A stretch of DNA of 14,991 bases from Gammaproteobacteria bacterium (lineage in GTDB: Bacteria > Pseudomonadota > Gammaproteobacteria > Enterobacterales > Kangiellaceae), in assembly GCA_013372875.1 (NCBI GenBank), contig JABXIW010000335.1:1-14991 (forward strand), written 5' to 3'. The notes beneath the pieces are model-generated. The model made no database searches. It was not told the DNA's origin and saw only the letters and a program-made list of their open reading frames with translations. Shown one piece after another: positions 1 through 6,678 of the stretch (within the stretch, counting starts at the first letter, position 1; each line of letters opens with the position of its first letter). Made by a program: the position numbers and the translations under genes.

Positions 1-112
1 GCAAGCCTGCGAAAACATTTCTTATAGCAGAAACATTCCTTATCTCTTCAGAATTTTCAAAATCCTGAACACCCATTTGTATAGAGCTAACTGCATTATC
101 GAGAATGCTCAT
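1..112 (-). CDS. Third gene of the Hachiman operon, N-terminal fragment, unknown function
   Basis: Only the first 37 codons are inside the window; the gene runs off the left edge. The ATG is preceded by AGGA at a 7-base spacing, and it begins 20 bases after the hamB stop on the same strand, so it is very probably co-transcribed with hamA-hamB. The visible residues (MSILDNAVSSIQMG..., ending AIRNVFAGL) are hydrophilic, contain no signal peptide, and look like a helical soluble start. I do not recognise a family with confidence. By position it could be an accessory or regulatory partner of the defence system, or the first gene of an unrelated neighbour; too little is visible to choose. Confidence 0.7.
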   Translation of the reverse strand, partial: MSILDNAVSSIQMGVQDFENSEEIRNVSAIRNVFAGL

Positions 113-132
113 AATCTAATCCTAGTAGTAAT

Positions 133-2475
133 TTACTTCTCGTTTTTTCTAAAGATCTCTTCCATTTTGAGAAATTTAGAATATTCATAACGATCGAATT
201 TATTTCTAATGGCAACAGCCTCATTACCGTCATAATATTCAACTATCTTACTAGGCACACCATAATCACTAGCTAGCCTACCCTTATCGGAAGTTGCATT
301 ATATTCGAGCTTTAGTAATAGCCTATCCAAGCCTCCAAGTTCTTCTATCGGCTTACCGCTAATATTTGATTGGTGGTATTTATACATAATGTTAAATACG
401 CCTAAGTACTTCACAAGTTGATATTTCAATGTATTAAATATAAATTTAGATGACTCTCTCACCGCCCTATCAACAGTAAATTTTTCATCTTTCCCGTCAA
501 CTCTTGTAAGGTTATATTTAATACTACCCGCAAATCCATCAGATAAATAAGCGGATAGCGCATAAACTAGTATTGGAAATCTAGCTCCAGCATTCCCCCC
601 TTTTTTTAGCGGCCTCTGATTATTTATTAAAAACTCTAACTGCTGGTTTTTAACAATTGGAGCAATTACTTTAAGAACATTTTTAAAACCCTTGTAGTCT
701 ATAGTCATGCTAATATTTATAGACTTAATCAGCGCTTGAATTTCAGCTTGCTCATATGGTGATAAATCTAGGATATTATCGTACACATCTAGCTTATCGC
801 TATATGATATAACTTTATACATGCGCATTACCTCATCAGGAATCCCTCTTTCTAATTGCCTTTCAAGCAATGCCTTTTTATGAACTATGTCTTCGCTATT
901 TAGGTACTGCTCATCAGTGATAAAATAATCAATTTCATCTTTTATAGAGTTTACATCATAGTTTTTATGCTTTATTTCATTATCAGAACCATTAATAATT
1001 TCGGAAAATTTTTTATCAAAGATTAATACCCGCCCTGTAAAGTGATGAAGAAATCTGCCCGCTCTCCCTGCAATATTTTTGGCATCAAATGTTTTTAAAC
1101 TTTTGTCTCCTTTACTCGCATTTATCACAAGCAAATTCTTAGCAGAGGTATTAACGCCTTCAGTTATCGTTGTTGTAGAAATCAACATATCTAGGCAGCC
1201 GTTATTAAATAACTCTATTATTTCCTTTTGTATATACTTTGGTACCAAGCCATGATGTATTCCAATTTTAAACTGAAGTGCCTTTATTACAATCCACTCA
1301 TCATGTCCGTAGCTTGTGCGCAAATGCTCAATAAATTCTTTTAATTGATCTGATATGTCGTAGTTAGAGTTATCCAACCCTACAATCCCTTTAGCATAGG
1401 ATTCCGCCATTCCTGGACCTAAAGTATATAGAATGGCATTTTCGCCTATTTCTCTAAGTGCAGACACGACTTTAAAAACTCGCTGTTTCTTAGTTTTCTT
1501 ACTATATCCTTGTAATCCTAAAGTTAACTTATCATCAATTATAGTAATTCCATTTTTTACAGTATCAATACTCTTGCCCACAATTTCATAATTGTTGTAA
1601 TTCAATATTTCAAATTCGTAACTATCAAGGAATTTATTAAATGATTGATTTACAACAGAATCATTAGTTTTAGGAAACTCAATATAAGGCCCTACTAACA
1701 AAACATCAGACTTATCAGATGACAGAATATCTTGAAGTGCCACCCTGTAAGCTGTATCTCTCTCATTTTCCGAGCTGATAGCATCGACTAGATACTCATT
1801 ATCAATCTTATATATTTCGTCAACAAATACAAAATCCATGTTTAAGCTAGGATTCTTGTCAATAAAGGATAAATATCTCTCTGGAGTAAAAATAAAAATA
1901 TTCTTATCTTGAAACTCTTCTACTTCACTTAACGTATGTATTCCAAACTCTTCCTTGAAATTTGAATACCGACTATCAGTAATTAGCTTTTCATAATTTT
2001 CTGACAGCAACGCTATAGTTGGAAATATTAGTACAATATTTTTGTAGGCTAACTTTTTTATGATTTCATAGATAAGAAATGTTTTCCCAAACGATGTCGT
2101 CGCTGATAAAAAATAACGGTTTTTACGAGATTTATTAAACTTGGATAGTACATCTTTCTGGAATTTATGCAGTTTAATACTATTATCTGCATATAATGTG
2201 CTTTCATATACAATTGCTGACAAAGTGTTTAAATCAATACACTCTAAATGGCTCTCTTTATTAAATTTATCAAGAAGCAAATCGTAATAGTGTGGAACGC
2301 CTGAAATATTAGAAATATACTTCAAAAATTGTAGGTCTGAGCTAACTAGCTTCTCATTTTTAATTTTATCAAAATAAAGACATACCTTTTTGACAAACTC
2401 GTGATCTGAGATTTTATTGTTAAAGTATAAATTTAACTCTTTTACGATAGAAGCGGTCTCTTCGACTCTATCCAT
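133..2475 (-). CDS. hamB: Hachiman defence protein HamB, superfamily 2 helicase
   Basis: A 780-residue ATP-dependent helicase/translocase expected to act in the cytoplasm with HamA; in Hachiman, HamB is thought to sense DNA and restrain or release the HamA nuclease. Visible motifs, in order: a Q-like segment near residue 105, Walker A (SATTSFGKT, 124-132), an adjacent IVLIFPTIALL segment, Walker B (FVFVDEIYK, 215-223), the second RecA domain with IGIHHGLVP (404-412), STTTITEGVN (433-442) and the arginine-finger motif NIAGRAGRF (467-475), then about 300 residues of helical C-terminal region. The Walker B reads DEIY rather than DEAD or DEAH. The ATG start has AGAGGA about 9 bases upstream and lies inside the last codons of hamA (34-base overlap), implying translational coupling. 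The coding strand contains an A7G6 run encoding KKGG near residue 625. The combination with HamA makes the call strong. Confidence 0.88.
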   Translation of the reverse strand: MDRVEETASIVKELNLYFNNKISDHEFVKKVCLYFDKIKNEKLVSSDLQFLKYISNISGVPHYYDLLLDKFNKESHLECIDLNTLSAIVYESTLYADNSIKLHKFQKDVLSKFNKSRKNRYFLSATTSFGKTFLIYEIIKKLAYKNIVLIFPTIALLSENYEKLITDSRYSNFKEEFGIHTLSEVEEFQDKNIFIFTPERYLSFIDKNPSLNMDFVFVDEIYKIDNEYLVDAISSENERDTAYRVALQDILSSDKSDVLLVGPYIEFPKTNDSVVNQSFNKFLDSYEFEILNYNNYEIVGKSIDTVKNGITIIDDKLTLGLQGYSKKTKKQRVFKVVSALREIGENAILYTLGPGMAESYAKGIVGLDNSNYDISDQLKEFIEHLRTSYGHDEWIVIKALQFKIGIHHGLVPKYIQKEIIELFNNGCLDMLISTTTITEGVNTSAKNLLVINASKGDKSLKTFDAKNIAGRAGRFLHHFTGRVLIFDKKFSEIINGSDNEIKHKNYDVNSIKDEIDYFITDEQYLNSEDIVHKKALLERQLERGIPDEVMRMYKVISYSDKLDVYDNILDLSPYEQAEIQALIKSINISMTIDYKGFKNVLKVIAPIVKNQQLEFLINNQRPLKKGGNAGARFPILVYALSAYLSDGFAGSIKYNLTRVDGKDEKFTVDRAVRESSKFIFNTLKYQLVKYLGVFNIMYKYHQSNISGKPIEELGGLDRLLLKLEYNATSDKGRLASDYGVPSKIVEYYDGNEAVAIRNKFDRYEYSKFLKMEEIFRKNEK

Positions 2476-3338
2476 GAAATGACATCCTCTTTTATTTTTT
2501 TCGTTTCCTTAATAGGGACCAATATAAAAAACAGCTCAACTTCAATCGACAACTTATAACTTGTTTTAGAATAGCGTGAATTTATATGCTCTATTGTTTT
2601 AATAATGCTGTCTTTGTAAGGAATATTGTAGGCTGGGTATACAAGCAATATCGGATAGACCAGTTTCATATTATGCTTTTTGATTTCATCTAAGATTTTT
2701 ATCTGAGGATTGTTTATCCATTCATCTAATATTTCTGTAACCTTAGATCCTTTCGGAATTTCATTTCGATGATTAACCATCGCTATAATATTTGTATCTA
2801 AATATTCATCTGACAATACCTTATCCAGTCCGTCTATAGCTGATTTTGCACAACTTGCTAATGAATTCCTGAACTTAACCTCACCAAACCAAAGTTCTAC
2901 AGATTTATTATTCTCAATGATGTGGTAAGAGTCATACCCTTTTGTTTCGGAGTTCTCTAAAGGGTTGTAAAAATAGCCTCTAGAGATAATTGGCTCTGTA
3001 TTATAGAAATTAAATAAAATCGAATGTAACAATACCTCACCGTAGAATCCGTATTTTATCTTAGCGTCTTGATTATCTGACGGCTTATATTTTAGCTTTG
3101 TTTGAAGGGCCCTAACTAATAAGGATTGATATTCTTGACTTGATATTTCAAATTCATTAAATGAATAGTCAATTATAGAGTTATAAATAATAGTTGAGAG
3201 AGCCTTTTCAGAATAGCAAATATAAGCATCATCCTCGTTTGTACTAATATTTATACCGTCAATACCGTTTGATGCGCAGGGTAATTTGTATTTCAAAACT
3301 AAAGTTTTATTAAGCAGATCCCTTAATTTCTTTCTCAA
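2442..3338 (-). CDS. hamA: Hachiman defence protein HamA (DUF1837, PD-(D/E)xK-like nuclease)
   Basis: A 298-residue protein matching the HamA/DUF1837 pattern, the effector nuclease of Hachiman. The putative active-site fold is visible: YGFYGEVLLHSIL around residues 96-108 (Glu101), KGYDSYHI at 133-140 (Asp136), and ELWFGEVKF at 148-156 (Glu153, Lys155), i.e. an E...D...ExK arrangement with all key residues present, so the enzyme looks active. The start is TTG at 3336-3338: an in-frame TAA lies immediately before it, no earlier start exists, and AGGA sits about 9 bases upstream. The next gene, hamB, overlaps its 3' end by 34 bases. A weak start codon here may keep the toxic nuclease low relative to the helicase; that is inference. 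No convincing promoter was found upstream. Confidence 0.85.
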   Translation of the reverse strand: MRKKLRDLLNKTLVLKYKLPCASNGIDGINISTNEDDAYICYSEKALSTIIYNSIIDYSFNEFEISSQEYQSLLVRALQTKLKYKPSDNQDAKIKYGFYGEVLLHSILFNFYNTEPIISRGYFYNPLENSETKGYDSYHIIENNKSVELWFGEVKFRNSLASCAKSAIDGLDKVLSDEYLDTNIIAMVNHRNEIPKGSKVTEILDEWINNPQIKILDEIKKHNMKLVYPILLVYPAYNIPYKDSIIKTIEHINSRYSKTSYKLSIEVELFFILVPIKETKKIKEDVISWIESKRPLLS

Positions 3339-3622
3339 TTATTGGCTTCCTGTCCTAGTTATCAGCTCAAAACTGACTTTTTATAAGCGAAGTCTGCTAT
3401 ATATGGTGCTATGAATCAATAGTTTATTTGATCATGCTTGATAAATTCTAACGCTTAAGGCGAGCGGTAGTAAGACAGGAGTTCATCTTGACTTCTTTTC
3501 TATACTAGCTTTTATCTTTACTATTGTAAGACATTACATTCATTTACAACCAATCTGCACCGGATATGCACCGGAAGATTTAAATTAGGAGGAAGTATTA
3601 GAAATTTTAAGAATCTCAAAAA
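3339..3622. other. Gene-free spacer upstream of hamA
   Basis: AT-rich stretch with no supported gene. It should hold the hamA promoter (minus strand), but the -10-like boxes I can see (for example TATAAA near 3378-3383) have no good -35 partner. Its right end carries the TGCACCGGA repeat pair listed separately. Confidence 0.5.
3556..3575. repeat. TGCACCGGA direct repeat pair, possible integrase arm sites of a neighbouring element
   Basis: Two perfect copies of TGCACCGGA (3556-3564 and 3567-3575), 11 bases apart, about one helical turn. They are clearly more GC-rich than their surroundings. They sit about 50 bases to the left of the tRNA-derived repeat, roughly the same placement that the CTATACAT pair has relative to the right-hand repeat. 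This fits arm-type binding sites for a different integrase belonging to the Hachiman-bearing side. Confidence 0.4.
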
Positions 3623-3725
3623 ACAAAAAAGCCCTGAATAATCAAGGCTTTATGCTTACAAATAAATGGTGCCCAGGGCCAGACTCGAACTGGCACGGTG
3701 TCGCCACCGGGGGATTTTAAGTCCC
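3623..3725 (-). repeat. attL: Left attachment site (attL): tRNA-Leu(UAA) 3' half plus terminator, truncated copy
   Basis: Matches 14889-14991 with two mismatches in 103 bases (3634 c/t, 3659 c/a). Read on the minus strand it contains the anticodon stem-loop with UAA, a long variable arm (GGTG/CACC), a T arm with TTCGAGT, and an acceptor strand ending in CCA at 3667. To the right, where the 5' half of the tRNA should be, the sequence is unrelated, so this is a partial copy and not a working tRNA. The terminator hairpin (arms 3629-3637 and 3642-3650) has one mispair, unlike the perfect right-hand copy. The crossover is probably in the shared anticodon stem-loop (3711-3725). Confidence 0.85.
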
Positions 3726-3761
3726 GCATCCAAAAGTAATAATCTTTTATAAAAAGTATAT

Positions 3762-3790
3762 TTGTGCTCTAATACCGCCTTCTATACATA
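3762..3790 (+). promoter_or_regulatory. Candidate integrase promoter
   Basis: TTGTGC (3762-3767) and TACATA (3785-3790) are separated by 17 bases. Transcription would begin a few bases before the integrase ATG at 3805, giving an almost leaderless mRNA, which agrees with the absence of a Shine-Dalgarno sequence. The -10 overlaps the first CTATACAT motif, so integrase binding could shut off its own promoter. Confidence 0.4.
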
Positions 3791-3801
3791 TAACTATACA
3801 T
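3782..3801 (+). repeat. CTATACAT pair, left arm-type integrase sites
   Basis: CTATACAT at 3782-3789 and 3794-3801 (12-base period), lying between the left core repeat and the integrase start codon. The same 8-mer occurs as a pair, in the same orientation, just inside the right core repeat at 14816-14833. Paired motifs inside both ends of an element are the signature of arm-type sites for a tyrosine recombinase. Confidence 0.6.
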
Positions 3802-3804
3802 ATC

Positions 3805-5256
3805 ATGAGTAGTTTAAAGGCTTCCTTACTCGCCGAAATTAGTCAATTTACGACACAAGAAATCCAACAAGTTTTAGCATTACTCAAGAAGAACTCTGAA
3901 AAACAAGGCAATGACAACGAATGGATCCGACTGGATGAAGGGTTAGCCATTTACAAACAGAAAGCCTCAAAATACTGGTGGGTCAGAATTTATCACAACT
4001 CCCTGCTGAATAAAGAAACCAGGCGCTCTACTAGAGAAACTGATAAGAACAAAGCCATACAAATAGCATACAACTTACAAAGTAAATTATTGGGCATGGC
4101 AGAAAACGGCCTCTATTATCACGACAACCTCCCTAAAGTTAAGGACATTGCTAAGAAGGTAATCAAGGAGTTAAAAGAAGCCCATGTTCAAAAAACCACC
4201 TATCCAACCTATATTTCTATATTAGAAAATCACATCATTCCAAAGGTGGGCAACCTAGTAATTAATCAGTTGGATCTCGCTGCACTAAAATCTTATTTTA
4301 ATAGCACCACTCGACGATCAAGCACAGGGATTAAAACTGCTAAAACTTGTTTTTCACTTATTTATGATCATGCAGTTACGGCTCGCATCATCAATCAGCG
4401 TGATGTACCTACCTTACCCAAGGTCACGGCAAAAGAAACAGCAGACCGCCGCGAAGAGTTTGATCCTGACGATCTAAAAACGATTCTGGACAATATCCAC
4501 TCTTTCTCTAATACTACCAAAAATAAAAAGTCACAGTCTTACCGTAAATTATTACTGCCCTACATTTTATTTTTACTTGAAACAGGTGCTCGACCTGGAC
4601 TTGAAGTCCTTTCTTTGCAATGGAAGGATATTAAAAGCTCAAATAGTAAAATAAATAAAGTATGGACTTGCCGCATTCGCAAAGGAAAAACAAAAAATAA
4701 AGGTGTTAGGCCAGTTGTATTATCAGCCAAGGCCATCATGGTTATTTTAAGTCTATATGTAGAGCGCTATCATGATTATGTAGACATTGAATACATTAAG
4801 AAAAAGCACCCAAATGATTTTATTTTCTCGAGTCGTGAAACTCAAACCACTACCGATATGACGAAAATTTTTCAGCAATATCAAGACTATCTGGGTGATA
4901 AAATAACCCAGCGTTACCACCTCTACAGTGCACGGCATTCACACATTAATAACGCCTTGCGCAAAGGAATATCAATATGGCTAATTGCTCAAAATGTTGG
5001 CACATCTCCTTCAACTATTGAAAAGCACTACAAGCGATATAAGCCTGAACTAAGCGCAGGACTACTTATTGATATGGATGAAGTAAATTCTTTGTTACAC
5101 CCAACAAAACAAGACCATTTTAGTAAGTTAGAAAGTTTAAATGCTACTTCTCAGTGGCTAGAGACTCAAGACTATTATGAAGACGCCATACAAAATGGAG
5201 TGGACTTGTTCGAAGAACCAGATAACTTAACTGATCTCGATGAGCCTCCAATATAG
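3805..5256 (+). CDS. int: Tyrosine recombinase (site-specific integrase) of the tRNA-Leu element
   Basis: A 483-residue phage-type integrase that should catalyse insertion and excision between the tRNA-Leu core repeats. Residues 1-100 form an N-terminal arm-binding region (KYWWVRIYHNS near 56-66), about 108-205 the SAM-like core-binding domain, about 215-415 the catalytic domain. Visible catalytic residues: Arg263 in ETGARPGLE, a Lys in KGKTKNKG (293-300), the YSARH box with Arg377 (Tyr in place of the usual first His), and the nucleophile Tyr409 in STIEKHYKRY. An acidic tail of about 60 residues follows. There is no Shine-Dalgarno before the ATG. It lies 79 bases from the left core repeat, pointing into the element, as expected for an element-encoded integrase. 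It appears intact. Confidence 0.93.
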   Translation: MSSLKASLLAEISQFTTQEIQQVLALLKKNSEKQGNDNEWIRLDEGLAIYKQKASKYWWVRIYHNSLLNKETRRSTRETDKNKAIQIAYNLQSKLLGMAENGLYYHDNLPKVKDIAKKVIKELKEAHVQKTTYPTYISILENHIIPKVGNLVINQLDLAALKSYFNSTTRRSSTGIKTAKTCFSLIYDHAVTARIINQRDVPTLPKVTAKETADRREEFDPDDLKTILDNIHSFSNTTKNKKSQSYRKLLLPYILFLLETGARPGLEVLSLQWKDIKSSNSKINKVWTCRIRKGKTKNKGVRPVVLSAKAIMVILSLYVERYHDYVDIEYIKKKHPNDFIFSSRETQTTTDMTKIFQQYQDYLGDKITQRYHLYSARHSHINNALRKGISIWLIAQNVGTSPSTIEKHYKRYKPELSAGLLIDMDEVNSLLHPTKQDHFSKLESLNATSQWLETQDYYEDAIQNGVDLFEEPDNLTDLDEPPI

Positions 5257-5327
5257 TTTTTTAATATTTAAAAAAATAATAAAAAAAGCTCTCTGAAAAC
5301 TGTTTACGTCAATAAAAAACATTCTCA

Positions 5328-5357
5328 TTGACTTTGATTGCCACTTATTTTTAGAAT
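5328..5357 (+). promoter_or_regulatory. Sigma-70-type promoter for the 91-residue gene
   Basis: TTGACT (5328-5333) and TAGAAT (5352-5357) with an 18-base spacer; predicted start near 5365, about 20 bases before the TTG start codon at 5388. The gene therefore seems to be transcribed independently of the integrase. Confidence 0.55.
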
Positions 5358-5387
5358 AAAACGCACTTAAACAACAGGACAAATATT

Positions 5388-5663
5388 TTGGCATATAATA
5401 CAGAAATTGACGGTAATCTAATTGAAGTTAATAACAAAATTGGCATGGCATTAATAGAGCAATTTCAGGATCGATTCTCTGATGATGAATTTCATTTGCA
5501 CAGTAAAGTAAATGACATAAAAGATCGAGATCTTGCGAGTTGCTTCCTTTATTGGTTCAACCTAGATCCTGAAGGGCAACAATTATTTGCTAAAAACCTC
5601 AAGGTAACTCCTGAAAAATTACGAGTTACCTGCGAGAATATTCGAGAAATTTTTAACAATTAA
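5388..5663 (+). CDS. Small acidic protein of unknown function
   Basis: 91 residues, not recognised. It starts with TTG at 5388, with AGGA about 8 bases upstream; an in-frame TAG lies upstream and no ATG is available before the conserved-looking start, so the rare start is forced. It has its own promoter. The protein is soluble and acidic, with no membrane segment; residues about 10-60 are rich in Asp/Glu and contain SDDEFHLHSKVND. It sits between int and the convergent mobilization gene. Possible roles are excision/directionality control (although such factors are usually basic) or an anti-host function; nothing in the sequence decides between them. Confidence 0.65.
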   Translation: MAYNTEIDGNLIEVNNKIGMALIEQFQDRFSDDEFHLHSKVNDIKDRDLASCFLYWFNLDPEGQQLFAKNLKVTPEKLRVTCENIREIFNN

Positions 5664-5700
5664 TTAACGCTTTTTAAGTAGCAAAGTGTAAAGCCAAAAT

Positions 5701-6447
5701 CTAAGACAACCCCATTTCAATTTGCCGATTCTTATCTCCCTCTTCTTTCGATGATGAAGTTTTTGAAATGGGTCTAACCCAACCGGGATACACTTCAAGC
5801 GCCATTAGCTTTTTTATTTTCATTAAGGCTTCGAATGCATCTTCTGATTTAATCAGATGTGCACTTGCCAAATAGGAGATTAATAAATAAATCGCATACA
5901 TTTGTGGATTCAAACCGTTCTTTTTACATTCCAGCTCATACTCAACCACCATATTTGACTGCTGAATATCTGAGTATATCTCAGGGAGCACATCCATAAC
6001 CTTCGCATGGTTCGGCTTTCTGTAGTCGAGAATTGTTTGCAGATGTATTTCACTTCCCCACATACCCCGATTCAAACCTGGGTATTTTACATAGTCCGTA
6101 CAAGTGTGGATTACAAACTCTATGACCTGAAATAGCTCTTCAAAATTTTTAATGTTAAAGAGTTTCAGTTGATTTTCAAATATAGACTTAGGGGTGTCCT
6201 TTTCGTTTAGACTAAACAAAGCTCTATCGCTATCAGGTATTAATCGTTGATTAAGTTGTTCCATGAACCATTGTCGCGCCTTGGGCTTAGTTTGAATCGC
6301 CCTTAATATTACAGTGCCTGCTAAGATCTTTCTTCGAGTATCAAATTTTCGTTCTCGAAACTGATTGTCATATTGCCTTACTTTACGACCTGAGTTGATT
6401 TTATTTTTGATGGCTTTTTCCAAGCCTTTTTCGATCGATAATTCCAT
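5701..6447 (-). CDS. Relaxosome accessory protein, MobC/TraD-like
   Basis: 248 residues from the chosen ATG at 6445-6447 (MELSIEKG). A second ATG two codons earlier (6453) is possible, but AAGGA lies only about 2 bases from it and about 8 from the chosen one. The N-terminal part has a basic segment (KINSGRKVRQYDNQFRERKF, about 17-36) followed by DTRRKILAGTVIL and DSDRALF (about 72-78), a pattern I associate with the small MobC/TraD accessory proteins of MOBQ plasmids that help the relaxase open oriT. About 160 further residues (helical, ending in a polar tail) are not recognised. It is divergent from the relaxase across an oriT-like intergenic region, the RSF1010 arrangement, which is the main support for its role. 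Confidence 0.65.
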   Translation of the reverse strand: MELSIEKGLEKAIKNKINSGRKVRQYDNQFRERKFDTRRKILAGTVILRAIQTKPKARQWFMEQLNQRLIPDSDRALFSLNEKDTPKSIFENQLKLFNIKNFEELFQVIEFVIHTCTDYVKYPGLNRGMWGSEIHLQTILDYRKPNHAKVMDVLPEIYSDIQQSNMVVEYELECKKNGLNPQMYAIYLLISYLASAHLIKSEDAFEALMKIKKLMALEVYPGWVRPISKTSSSKEEGDKNRQIEMGLS

Positions 6448-6474
6448 TATCATCTTCCTTGTTTTTGTGATTGG

Positions 6475-6495
6475 AAGTGTCAGTCCTTGACACTT
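6475..6495. promoter_or_regulatory. Inverted repeat (operator candidate) at the divergent mob promoters
   Basis: Perfect 8-bp arms AAGTGTCA (6475-6482) and TGACACTT (6488-6495) around a 5-base centre. The right arm overlaps the -35 box of the rightward promoter, and the whole repeat lies just downstream of the leftward -10. One bound protein could therefore control both operons. The T-run after it could also make it a rightward terminator, but there is no upstream rightward gene to end. Confidence 0.5.
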
Positions 6496-6514
6496 TTTTA
6501 TTTTTAATTATAGT
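6487..6514 (+). promoter_or_regulatory. Promoter for the relaxase gene
   Basis: Perfect -35 TTGACA (6487-6492), 16-base spacer, -10 TATAGT (6509-6514). The predicted transcript starts near 6521 and runs through the oriT region into the relaxase gene at 6679. Confidence 0.65.
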
Positions 6515-6538
6515 TTAACTTATTGTTTTATCTAACAA
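6507..6538 (-). promoter_or_regulatory. Divergent promoter for the MobC-like gene
   Basis: Minus-strand TATAAT occupies 6512-6507 and overlaps the -10 of the rightward promoter. The -35 is weak: TTGTTA at 6538-6533 would need a 20-base spacer, TTAGAT a 17-base spacer. Because the two -10 boxes overlap, the promoters cannot be occupied together. Confidence 0.45.
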
Positions 6539-6600
6539 TTTCACTCTATCTCAGCTTGCAAATCGAAGTCAAGAACTGATAGCCTAAAAGCAACGAAACA

Positions 6601-6634
6601 CGAAGTGCGCACTTATGCAAACTGGAAGTTTGCG
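6601..6634 (-). other. oriT: Origin of transfer (oriT), RSF1010/MOBQ type
   Basis: Read on the minus strand, a perfect hairpin (GCAAACT at 6633-6627, 3-base loop, AGTTTGC at 6623-6617) is followed one base later by TAAGTGCG (6615-6608) and then CACTTCG. RSF1010 oriT has the same plan: an inverted repeat with a 3-base loop, then TAAGTGCG with the nick after the final G. The predicted nick is thus on the minus strand between 6608 and 6607. AAGTGCGCACTT (6603-6614) is additionally a perfect palindrome. Its position between the divergent mobilization genes supports the call. Confidence 0.75.
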
Positions 6635-6678
6635 TGCTAAAACCTTTAAGATCATAAGAAAAAATCAGGAGCCAAGGA

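Noticed and set aside
3667..3725. A complete tRNA-Leu gene at the left repeat
   Set aside because: The sequence to the right of 3725 has no D arm or 5' acceptor strand complementary to CCTGGGC, so it is only the 3' half.
4753..4938. Minus-strand frame inside the integrase gene
   Set aside because: It lies wholly within the well-supported integrase catalytic domain and lacks a ribosome site or recognisable domain; similar frames within the relaxase, res and mod genes were dismissed for the same reason.
3805..5256. Degenerate integrase, because the first His of the HxxR box is Tyr
   Set aside because: Tyr at this place (YSxRH) occurs in many phage-type integrases; Arg263, Arg377 and Tyr409 are all present and the frame is unbroken.
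6475..6500. Rightward intrinsic terminator before oriT
   Set aside because: It has a hairpin and T-run, but no rightward gene precedes it, and its right arm forms the perfect TTGACA of a promoter.
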